Below, in pieces: positions 53,490 through 61,996 of a stretch of 64,000 nucleotides of DNA. The notes beneath the pieces were generated by a model that saw nothing but the letters and a program-made list of their open reading frames with translations, made no database searches and was not told the origin of the DNA. A program made the position numbers and the translations under genes. Origin of the DNA: Stenotrophomonas sp. Marseille-Q4652 (GTDB lineage Bacteria > Pseudomonadota > Gammaproteobacteria > Xanthomonadales > Xanthomonadaceae); contig NZ_CAKAKE010000001.1 in the NCBI RefSeq assembly GCF_916618915.1, forward strand, positions 868,001 through 932,000, written 5' to 3'. Positions within the stretch are counted from its first letter, which is position 1, and each line of letters opens with the position of its first letter.

Positions 53490-55658
53490 ATGAGCGTCGC
53501 CGCGATCGAACAACAGTTGCAGGGCAACCCTTCGGTCTCAGCCAAGGAAGCCTGGGTGCGTGCGAATGCCCACATCGGGGGCACGGAAAAGCTGTCGCGC
53601 AGCGATCTGGGGCGTTTAGCGGAGCTGATCCGTGGCAACCGCCGCCAGGAGGCTGCGGCGCTACTGCTTGCCTTGGCGCTGGCCTCCGGCGCCAATGAGC
53701 TGGTGGCAGGCCTGAGGCGCCAAGGCCTGCTGCGTGCGTCGCGCTACGACTTCAAGATCGCGAGCCTCCGCGAGCTCGTGCGCCTGCTGGGGCGACTCGC
53801 GGACGCTCTGGACCTGCAGCCACGCTGGATCGAGTATTTGATCTCCGTCGACGCGCTGTACGAACTCGCCGCGGACGCCAAGCGACAGCGCGATGGATTG
53901 TTGTCGCGGCTGTCGAGTCGCCGCGGCCGAGCGCTCAAGAGTTTCCTGGTCATGGCCAACCAGGAGTTTGCTCGCCGCACTCAGATCGCACTCGATGCCC
54001 AATCCGGTGGCCTGACCGCGGCGGGACTGAGAAGCCGACTGGACGCTGAAGACACGGCCACGGCGGTGTCGCGCATCCTGGCGCTGGCACAGGATGCGAC
54101 CGGCCTGCGCATGGTAGATTTCGCCTTTACCGACGAGCAGGCGCTCAATCCCAAAAACGACACCTATCGGCAAGACCTGGACTGCGCTTTCCGACTGGAC
54201 GAGCTCTCACGCGCCGAGACCTTGATCGATGGCCTGCCCTATCGGGCACAGATTCGCGGCGAACGGGTAGTCGTTGGGTCGATCGACCCGGACGTGGAGA
54301 AATCCGTGCGGGCGGGCTACGTGCAGATGGAAATGCAGATGCTGATCCGTCGAGTCGAAATGGAGAAAATCTGGGCGCAGGCGGCCGCGCCGCCCGTGTC
54401 ATTGACGACGGTGTTCCAGCGCTACTACGACGACGTGATCTCCAGGTTCGTCGAGATCAAGGACAAGCCCATCCGCCGGATCACGTTCGGCATCCCCGGA
54501 ATCCCGCATCTGTTTGATCCCCTCGCGGACGATCGACTGTTTCGCGAAGACTTCCTGGCTCTTCTGCAGCTGGACGTGGACGACTACGAGGACTTCGAGT
54601 TGGGGCCGTTCGACGTGGCCCCAGGCGTGCAATCGATCGACTTGTTCCGGGTCAGTCGCTTGTTCGCGCTCATGGAGCACCTGTTCCAGTGCGAACTCGC
54701 GAAGGTTGCCGATTTCGCCGAGCGACAGCGGCTCGCCTTGCATTCGATCATTGCCGTGCTTCGCCACGAACAACTGCTCGCCTTTCTCGGAACGGTGCTC
54801 CCGGTCGAGACGGCGGAAAAAGTAATCGAACTTCTCTCCTGGAACGACTGCCGCAGCTTCGTTGACCTGCAGTACACCCCGTTCCTCAAGGTCGATGGCT
54901 ACTACCTGCTCGCGCCGTCGCTGATCGCGCACTCCAACCTGGTTCGCAATATCGCGTTTGCCAACGGCCTCAACGAAAAGCGCCTGGCCGAAACGGAGGA
55001 AGACCCGATGCCGGCTGCCGTCGAGGAAGCCCTCCGCGACGCCGGGTTCAAAGTCGGGGTCGAGGTCCAGAGCACGAATCGTTCGGCAGATACCGACTTG
55101 GTGGCCTATCGGGATGGCACTCTTTACTTGATCGAGTGCAAGAACGCGTACCACCCCTGCAATGCGCACGAGATGCGCAACAGCTACGAGCACATCCGCA
55201 AGGCGGGCAAGCAGTTGACCGAAAGGCGCGACCGGTTCGGGAAGACTGAACACCTGAAGCGGATCTGGGAGCGCTTGGGCTGGGACATGCCGGCGCCCAC
55301 CCGGATCCGCACTGTCGTGCTCATCGCCAATCGCGTATTCACCGGCTCGTCCATTGACGGTCACCCGGTGCGCCAGGCGCACGAGTTCATCAACGTCGTG
55401 TCCAAGGGCGAAATCCGCAGCCCCGACACGATCTATCGGTTCTGGGACGGCGACACGTTGACGACGGTCGACGTCGATCGCTACCTGGCGGGCGATGGCG
55501 TGATGGGAGACCACTTCGCCTCGCTCGACAGGGTCGACTACGAGTTCGACTTCGGCGCCCGCACGCTCGTGTTCGAAAGCTGGCGGTACGACCTGCTGAA
55601 GCACCATGAAATCGTCAAGACGCGCTATGCCGATCGCGCCGAGGCCATCATTGGCTAG
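53490..55658 (+). CDS. PD-(D/E)xK nuclease-like protein
   Basis: A 722-residue protein. The C-terminal part has a PD-(D/E)xK core: D534/D536 (SADTDLVAYRDG) then E549-x-K551 (LIECKN) in a strand-turn-strand, as in restriction-type nucleases. The long N-terminal part is helical without a recognised family. It is the only + strand gene of the cluster and is convergent with the next gene: both stops use the same CTAG (55655-55658). Confidence 0.7.
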   Translation: MSVAAIEQQLQGNPSVSAKEAWVRANAHIGGTEKLSRSDLGRLAELIRGNRRQEAAALLLALALASGANELVAGLRRQGLLRASRYDFKIASLRELVRLLGRLADALDLQPRWIEYLISVDALYELAADAKRQRDGLLSRLSSRRGRALKSFLVMANQEFARRTQIALDAQSGGLTAAGLRSRLDAEDTATAVSRILALAQDATGLRMVDFAFTDEQALNPKNDTYRQDLDCAFRLDELSRAETLIDGLPYRAQIRGERVVVGSIDPDVEKSVRAGYVQMEMQMLIRRVEMEKIWAQAAAPPVSLTTVFQRYYDDVISRFVEIKDKPIRRITFGIPGIPHLFDPLADDRLFREDFLALLQLDVDDYEDFELGPFDVAPGVQSIDLFRVSRLFALMEHLFQCELAKVADFAERQRLALHSIIAVLRHEQLLAFLGTVLPVETAEKVIELLSWNDCRSFVDLQYTPFLKVDGYYLLAPSLIAHSNLVRNIAFANGLNEKRLAETEEDPMPAAVEEALRDAGFKVGVEVQSTNRSADTDLVAYRDGTLYLIECKNAYHPCNAHEMRNSYEHIRKAGKQLTERRDRFGKTEHLKRIWERLGWDMPAPTRIRTVVLIANRVFTGSSIDGHPVRQAHEFINVVSKGEIRSPDTIYRFWDGDTLTTVDVDRYLAGDGVMGDHFASLDRVDYEFDFGARTLVFESWRYDLLKHHEIVKTRYADRAEAIIG

Positions 55659-58600
55659 CGCTTCGCAGGAGCCAAACCTCGCAGCTCCAGAAAGCTTATC
55701 TCGGGATCGACTGGGCGCACGTCGGCGGCCAACTTCACGCTGAGCGACCGCTTGAGCACGGGCAGGTGCTTGAGCAGTACCGGCTGGGCCTGTCCCTCCG
55801 GCAACACCATCGCCATCAGCAGGTACGCGCCGAAACGCTGGTAGTCGGTCAAGAAGCGGCTCAGGTTCGCGTCATCGGCTGGCTCCATCGACAGCGACCG
55901 GGACACGACCATGGGTTGGCCTGTCTGCGTGTCGAGGTCCGTGTCGGGCAGGCGGGACGTCACGACCATGCCGTAGTGCGCCGGATGTGCGCTCGAGTAC
56001 TGGCGAATGATGGCGATGTAGATCTCTTCGGCCTCGTCACGCTCCCCAAAGCGCTCGCGCCATCGTTCGAAGATGCGCGTCGCGGCGTCCGCGTTCCTGA
56101 ACATCAGCGCCATGAAAGGCGGTGCGGATGGGCCGAGGCTCCCGTACGCCGTTCCGGTCCATCCGGCCTGGTCCCACTGGTGCACGTCGATCACCGAGCG
56201 CACCTGGACCGCGAGATGGTCCGTCACTTTCCGCGGATCCGACACTTCGTCTCGCTCCCGCGCTGGCGACGCAGCGGACTGCGTGGGCGCTTGCGGAACC
56301 ACCGTCGGTCGATCGGCTCGCAGTTCGTGCACCCGAGGCGAATGCTTGTCCCATTTGGACAGGCGGGCCACCCCACCGAAGATGCGGTGCCGGCTCAGGC
56401 ACAGCGATCCCACCATGGCCAAGCGGTCGGCCGCCGCGTCGCCTTCCAGAAGCCGCAACGCCGCCTCTGCATGGCTGCGCGTATAACAGGTAGCCCAGAA
56501 CACGGTCGTCGCGGCATCGAACAGCATCCGCTGGAAATCCGGATAGACCGTCGGCGAGCCGGGAAACACGCCGACGGGGCATCGCACCGTCACCCTCATG
56601 CGATCCAGATCCGTTTCAACCTGGAAGTTGTCGACCGAGTCCTCGAGCACCTGGATGCTGAAACGTTCGACATGTCCAAAAGCGCCCAGTTCGAACGCTG
56701 TGGCGAAGAATGCCTCCACCGCGCCGGCGATGGCCTCGGCCACGATGATCGCCGTGTCGGTGGGCTCGTGCACGATATCCACGCGTACGCCGAGCACCGT
56801 CGTCGCGCACACCTGCGTCTGGCCGGCGTTGAAAACGGCTGGCCGCCAGCGCGCCACGCCGGTGGGTTGCCCTGCCATCTTGGCGAACAGGGCCGCGACG
56901 TCGTCGGGCGATTCGCTCTGCGGAATCCAGCCTTCCGCCCGCAGGTGGTCTTCGTATCCCAGGCGGTACATCAATGCCGACCAGCTGTGGTGCAGCCCCA
57001 GCCCGCGCAATACATCGGGAACTGACGTGAGCTGCGCGAGTTCGGGCTCGGTCAGGCTGACCAGCTGGCAAGCCAGCACCATGTCGAATGACTCGAGCTG
57101 CTTGTTCGCGCGCTCGGCGGATTCGTCGTCAAACGGCAATGCCGTCAGGCAGCCACACGCGACTTGGATGGCATCGAGTACGTCTGGCAGATACTTCAAG
57201 GACAGCGCCATCCAAGCAACGTTCATCAGTATCGGGAAGACGCTTGCGGGCAACTCGCTGCCGTCGTTGGCGTCGATGAACATCGTGGCCGCGGCGGACA
57301 TCGCGCTCGCGCGTGCGGCCCAGCCCAAGCCGGCGCTTTTGTAGGCCACGGCCAATTCGGCCAGCGCACTCACCTGCTCCTGCGCGTGTTCCTTCTTCGA
57401 GAGCAGCCGCGCCGCGCGTCCGAGCAGGCGGATCATCTCCATGTTTTGTTCGAGCGAGATCTGCCTGGCGCGCCGCAGCAGAATCAAGGCGCCCTCGCTC
57501 TCCCCGGTGCGCTTGGCCGTGAAGTCGGCTAGCTGGTCCAGGAGGTCGCGATAACCGCGGTCGTCCCCGGCCACCTCACCGAACCGCTCGATCAGCTGTG
57601 ACAGGCGTGAGGCATCAAATTCACCGAGTCCCTCGGCCTGCGTGAGTACGTCGGCGAACTTCGGCCAGAGCGCGGCCAGTACCTCGGGGGCCTGCGCCAG
57701 CATCGCGCGATTGATCTCGATGGTCAGCCAGGACGTCCGGGCCTCCAGCGCGTTGTTGGGCCGCTCGGTATCCTCCGACAAGGCCGCCAACCGCGCGGTC
57801 AGACGTCCGATCCGAGGCTCCAATTGCACGTGCTCGGGCGAGTGCTGTCCGGTGATGACGGCATTGAAGAGCAGTTGCCCCAGATTGCACAGCATCTCCA
57901 GATTCGACGCTTGCGAGTCCTCGAGCACTTGGGCCTCGAAGCTGTCATATCCAGCCAGCACGGCGTGCAGGTCGTCGAACCACCAGAACGCGGTCCACAG
58001 CGACTCGTAGCGTGCTTCCATCTGCTGCCGATACGTGCCGCCGTCGTCCGCGAGCCGAATCGCGCGAAGGAACCGCCCCTCGACCTCGACCCGAGGCAGT
58101 TCCAAGCTGCGCGCCAACTTGGCGGCGACCAGCGCTTCGGTCGCGCGGTGCATTTCCATCCCGCCAAATGCAGACGGATCCGCCAGCTCACGTTCGACTT
58201 CGGCCAGTTGCCTGGTGCGTGAGTAGTCTTCAGGACCCACATCACGGTCGCGGGATTCCTCCCCGATGCCAAAGTAATGGAACGCCAGGTCACGTCGATC
58301 CTTCTCGATGACTTCGTCGACGATCCAGCTGCGGTCGAGAATCGTCACCGGAACGCCCGCCTCGGCGGTCAGCTCGTCCTCCAGTCTCGCCCGGTCTTTG
58401 GCGCGGGCAGCGCGGGACGTCACAAAGAAGATGCGCTGGTACCCGCGCTTGGTCGCCACGATGCCCGCCACGTCGGACCGGGCCTTTTCAGCCCAGGTTC
58501 GCTTGGCGCTGAACGCAAAGGCCCATCGCTCGCTGCCGTGGTTGGCGACGCCGACGTAGGTGAGCTTGCTGATTTCGTCAGCGACCGGCGTGGTCTCGGT

Positions 58601-58864
58601 ATCGGCCTTGCTGTCGCCTCCCCCTTCCGGACCGGTCGCCGGTCGCAAGTTGGGGCAAATCGTCCGCTCACACAGTTTCCGACAGAACAGCTCGAAGTCG
58701 TGGGTTTGGTTTCGCTCGGTGAGGGTATCCAAGTAGTGCGAGAGGACCTCGGCGCCGAGCCGGTACTGAGATCGGGACGTGGAATCCGAGTAGAGCTCGG
58801 GCCGCAATTGGCGCATGAACTGCGATGGCGACGGGCGGCTGGCGGGGTCCTTCGGATACATCAT
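55655..58864 (-). CDS. large protein with N-terminal restriction-like domain and helical body
   Basis: A 1069-residue protein. The first 200 residues look like a Mrr-type nuclease fold: E66 in FELFCRKLCE, GGGD with D84, then FSAKRTW (K121) before a helix, with a following Rossmann-like segment (RIFFVTSRAARAKD). Beyond it is a long helical region (about 230-750, TPR-like) and a C-terminal beta/alpha part ending FLELRGLAPAKR. Nuclease activity is possible but the acidic residue pairing is less clear than in the gene opposite. It overlaps that gene's stop by 4 bp. Confidence 0.6.
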   Translation of the reverse strand: MMYPKDPASRPSPSQFMRQLRPELYSDSTSRSQYRLGAEVLSHYLDTLTERNQTHDFELFCRKLCERTICPNLRPATGPEGGGDSKADTETTPVADEISKLTYVGVANHGSERWAFAFSAKRTWAEKARSDVAGIVATKRGYQRIFFVTSRAARAKDRARLEDELTAEAGVPVTILDRSWIVDEVIEKDRRDLAFHYFGIGEESRDRDVGPEDYSRTRQLAEVERELADPSAFGGMEMHRATEALVAAKLARSLELPRVEVEGRFLRAIRLADDGGTYRQQMEARYESLWTAFWWFDDLHAVLAGYDSFEAQVLEDSQASNLEMLCNLGQLLFNAVITGQHSPEHVQLEPRIGRLTARLAALSEDTERPNNALEARTSWLTIEINRAMLAQAPEVLAALWPKFADVLTQAEGLGEFDASRLSQLIERFGEVAGDDRGYRDLLDQLADFTAKRTGESEGALILLRRARQISLEQNMEMIRLLGRAARLLSKKEHAQEQVSALAELAVAYKSAGLGWAARASAMSAAATMFIDANDGSELPASVFPILMNVAWMALSLKYLPDVLDAIQVACGCLTALPFDDESAERANKQLESFDMVLACQLVSLTEPELAQLTSVPDVLRGLGLHHSWSALMYRLGYEDHLRAEGWIPQSESPDDVAALFAKMAGQPTGVARWRPAVFNAGQTQVCATTVLGVRVDIVHEPTDTAIIVAEAIAGAVEAFFATAFELGAFGHVERFSIQVLEDSVDNFQVETDLDRMRVTVRCPVGVFPGSPTVYPDFQRMLFDAATTVFWATCYTRSHAEAALRLLEGDAAADRLAMVGSLCLSRHRIFGGVARLSKWDKHSPRVHELRADRPTVVPQAPTQSAASPARERDEVSDPRKVTDHLAVQVRSVIDVHQWDQAGWTGTAYGSLGPSAPPFMALMFRNADAATRIFERWRERFGERDEAEEIYIAIIRQYSSAHPAHYGMVVTSRLPDTDLDTQTGQPMVVSRSLSMEPADDANLSRFLTDYQRFGAYLLMAMVLPEGQAQPVLLKHLPVLKRSLSVKLAADVRPVDPEISFLELRGLAPAKR

Positions 58865-58984
58865 GGGGTGTCCTGTGACATGGGCAACGACACGTCGAGC
58901 CTGCCATCGTTGGTGCGCGGACCGGCTAACGGTCCGACGATGATAGCCAGCCGCCCATCGTCGGATTGGCCCGCCTCGCCGGCG

Positions 58985-61981
58985 TCATGCCCGTGGCCTC
59001 ATCTGCAGCGCGGTCGCGGCACCGACGCAAGCGCGCAGGGTGTCCGCGTCCAGCGCGGCGAGTGCCGCCGCCGTGGTCGCGCCCGCGCGGGCCAAGGCCA
59101 GGCACTGACCACGCGACAGACGGGGGCGCACTTGCGTCAACTCCAGCAGGTCCTTCGGCAAGCCGAATTCCAGGCGCGTCAGTAGGTCATCGAGCGCCAT
59201 CAGGAATTCGGGTCGATCGGGTACGAGCGTGGAGATGATCTGGTGGGCCGAGCGCAGGTGGAATCGCGTGGCCTCCGCGATCGTCATCAAGCTGCCGTAG
59301 CCGATGGAGCCCTGGAACGGCGTGGTCGAGTAGCGTTTCTCGATCACTTCCACCGGGGTGCCTTCGACCCAGTCGAACAGCATGGCCGCTCGCTTGCATC
59401 GACCCCAGAACACGAACTGGTCGGCGCGGTAATGCTGCATGGTCCGCATCCGCTCATGACCGTAGCGCTGCGCCATCTCGTTGGCACGCACGGCTTCGGA
59501 CTGGCCACGTTTCATGATGGGCGTATACACGCCGTCCATCTCCTCGAGCACCTGCACCAACGCCAGCAGATGCAGCGGCGAGGTGGTGCCGAAGTCGATC
59601 GGTCGCACCAATTCGACCAGTCGCAAGCTCGACTCCAGCGACAACGACGAGGCGCCGCACGCGCGTCCCAATAGCGTCAGATGCACCCACTCCCCTTCCC
59701 GCTCCGCCAGTCCGGCCTGCAACAGCCGCTGCACGAGCGCGGCAACCTCGCGCTGGACACTCGTGACCCACTGCGGGTTGGCGCGAGACGCGGAGTACCC
59801 GCCGAAGGTATTCAGCAGCAGTGCCGGGATCTCGTCCTGGCGTACCGCACGCACTTGACTCAGCAAGCGCAGGACCCACGTCGGCAATGCGTCGGGTTGG
59901 AAGGAAGAGCGCACGTTCTCGGGCGTGCCCAGCACGTAGCGACGAAACAGTTGCGACCGCTCCATGCTGGTGTCGGCCAACAAGATGGCCTTGCCGGTTT
60001 CGTTGAACCCAAGGCGGCCGGCGCGACCAGCCATGTTCTTGTACTCGGCAACCGTAAAGGGGCGGCCGTCTTCCCCCAGAAACTCGTTCTCTGCCAGCAC
60101 CACGGTGGACGCCGGCGTGTTGATGCCGGCCGCCAGCGTGGTGGTGGCAGCCAGCACGTGGATGCCCCCGTCTGGCCGCCGGTATCCCTTCTCGACCGCC
60201 TCGCGCTCCGCCCGAAGCAGATTAGTGTTGTGGAATGCTGTGCCACCCGCCAGACAGCGCCGCAAATCCTGAGAGGCGGTGGTCAGATCCTGCTCCGGCA
60301 ACGCCGCCAGCACCTCGCTCGCCGGCGGCAGGCCGAGTTCCTTGGCGAGGTAGCGTGCGCAGCCTTGGGCCGTTCCGCGCTGGTTGCGGAAGATGAGCAA
60401 TTTCTCCCCCTCGCCCACCAGTTGCTGCGCGAGCGGCACGATGATGTCCTGCGAACTGGGCTTGTCGCCCCTCTGCACGATGCGTCGACGCAACAGCACT
60501 TCTGTCTTGGTGGTGCCATCGGCGTCTACAAACTGGAAGTTGCCTTGGCGGTCCAGCACCCCTTCGACCAGCGGCACGGGGCGCTCGCGCGACAGCAGCA
60601 ACGGCACGTCAAGCCAGCGATCGAAACTATTGAGGTCGCCGATCACGGCCGATAGCACGAGTAGTTGTGGCTGGATAGCTCGCTGCCGTGCACGCAACAG
60701 CATCGAGAAAATTAGTTCGACCGTGATGCCCCGGTGAGGATCGGTGATGAACTGACCCTCGTCGACCACCACCACGCCCAGCTGATTGAGCAGGCGGGGC
60801 GATCGCAAGGCCAGATTCAAGAAGGTCTCGTAGGTGAAAAATGCCAAGTCGTATCGACCCGCCATGACCGGGCCGATGCCATCAGAAGAGTCGCCACTGC
60901 AGCGAACCACGCGGACGCCGGCCGGACCGTAGCGCTCGGTGAATTCGTCGAACTTCTCATTGACCAACGCGCGATAGGGCAGCAGGAACACCGCCTTCTT
61001 GCCGGCTACGACGGCCTGCAGCGCCGCCAGTTCCCCCACCAGCGTCTTACCGGAGCTGGTCGGCGCCACGACCAGCAGCGACCGGCCGGCCAGTACGCCG
61101 AACTCGTTGACCGCCTTGAGCTGGAGTGCGTTGAGACCTTGCGGGAACTCGCGGGTCCACTGGGACACCACGTCCGGCGGGAAACCATGCTGGGCAAATT
61201 CTGCGAAATCGCCCGACATCGTCTGGATAGCGTGTGAGGGAAACGCGGCGGCAAAGTTGTCCCCGCGCTGCAGCCGCGGAAAGCTCAGTCCGCCCTTGAC
61301 GCTGCCGAGGAACTCCGGCGTTTGGGTAAGGCTCAGCCGCTCGGCCTCGACGCGCGTGAGTCGAATGATCTCGCCGGCCAGCTCCGGAAAGCTTACCGTG
61401 TCGGCGTCGCCGCCGCTCCATGCGCTGATCACGGCATAGGTCAGCAGCCCGTGCCCGGTTCCTGGCTGTTCCCATGCGGCTTCGTTGGGCGCGCAAGCCG
61501 ACAAGAGGATGCGGCCTTCGCCTGCGATGCCGTGCAGGGCGAAGGCGTTCCGGGGCTGGCTGGCGACCTCCAGGACCCGCGCCGGCGCCTGCCCGCTGAA
61601 GCAACAGTCCAGGATGCACAACACTGCCTGGGCTCGACTCGTCTGGAACGCTTCTGCCAATGCCGCCATCGAGACGGCGGTTCCAGGGAGGTCACTCGCG
61701 TCGGTGTCGAATGCCACCAGGCGGCCATCGGGAGAACCGTGCCCCGCGAAACTCACGATGACGACGTCGTCCGGCGTCGCGCTCGTCAGCGCGCCAAGGA
61801 TCGACTGTCCCACCGCGTCGTGCGTGGCTGCCTCGTCCAACAGGAGACGCGGGGCAAGACCAGGGATGGTGTCGGAGAACAACGCCCACAGTGCGGTCGC
61901 ATCGCGCGTCGCACCGCTGAGTTCGGAAATCGAAGGATCCTGGTGCTTGCTGACGCCGATGAAGACCGCCTTGATCGCCAT
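58985..61981 (-). CDS. caspase-like peptidase fused to a Ski2-like helicase
   Basis: A 998-residue fusion. Residues 1-240 are a peptidase C14/caspase-like domain with H81 (SFAGHGS) and C127 (LDCCFSG). From about 285 a superfamily 2 helicase begins: Walker A APTSSGKT (306-313), motif II VDEGQ (407-410, not DEAH/DEVH), SAV (444-446), a motif V-like AATTTLAAGINTP (611-623), and MAGRAGRLGF (650-659), typical of Ski2/Hel308-like helicases. A C-terminal helical part follows (HhH-like LSRGQCLALARAGATTAAAL). It is 15 bp downstream of the 666-residue gene, so both are likely one operon. Confidence 0.85.
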   Translation of the reverse strand: MAIKAVFIGVSKHQDPSISELSGATRDATALWALFSDTIPGLAPRLLLDEAATHDAVGQSILGALTSATPDDVVIVSFAGHGSPDGRLVAFDTDASDLPGTAVSMAALAEAFQTSRAQAVLCILDCCFSGQAPARVLEVASQPRNAFALHGIAGEGRILLSACAPNEAAWEQPGTGHGLLTYAVISAWSGGDADTVSFPELAGEIIRLTRVEAERLSLTQTPEFLGSVKGGLSFPRLQRGDNFAAAFPSHAIQTMSGDFAEFAQHGFPPDVVSQWTREFPQGLNALQLKAVNEFGVLAGRSLLVVAPTSSGKTLVGELAALQAVVAGKKAVFLLPYRALVNEKFDEFTERYGPAGVRVVRCSGDSSDGIGPVMAGRYDLAFFTYETFLNLALRSPRLLNQLGVVVVDEGQFITDPHRGITVELIFSMLLRARQRAIQPQLLVLSAVIGDLNSFDRWLDVPLLLSRERPVPLVEGVLDRQGNFQFVDADGTTKTEVLLRRRIVQRGDKPSSQDIIVPLAQQLVGEGEKLLIFRNQRGTAQGCARYLAKELGLPPASEVLAALPEQDLTTASQDLRRCLAGGTAFHNTNLLRAEREAVEKGYRRPDGGIHVLAATTTLAAGINTPASTVVLAENEFLGEDGRPFTVAEYKNMAGRAGRLGFNETGKAILLADTSMERSQLFRRYVLGTPENVRSSFQPDALPTWVLRLLSQVRAVRQDEIPALLLNTFGGYSASRANPQWVTSVQREVAALVQRLLQAGLAEREGEWVHLTLLGRACGASSLSLESSLRLVELVRPIDFGTTSPLHLLALVQVLEEMDGVYTPIMKRGQSEAVRANEMAQRYGHERMRTMQHYRADQFVFWGRCKRAAMLFDWVEGTPVEVIEKRYSTTPFQGSIGYGSLMTIAEATRFHLRSAHQIISTLVPDRPEFLMALDDLLTRLEFGLPKDLLELTQVRPRLSRGQCLALARAGATTAAALAALDADTLRACVGAATALQMRPRA

Positions 61982-61996
61982 GTCGTTTCCTTGAAC

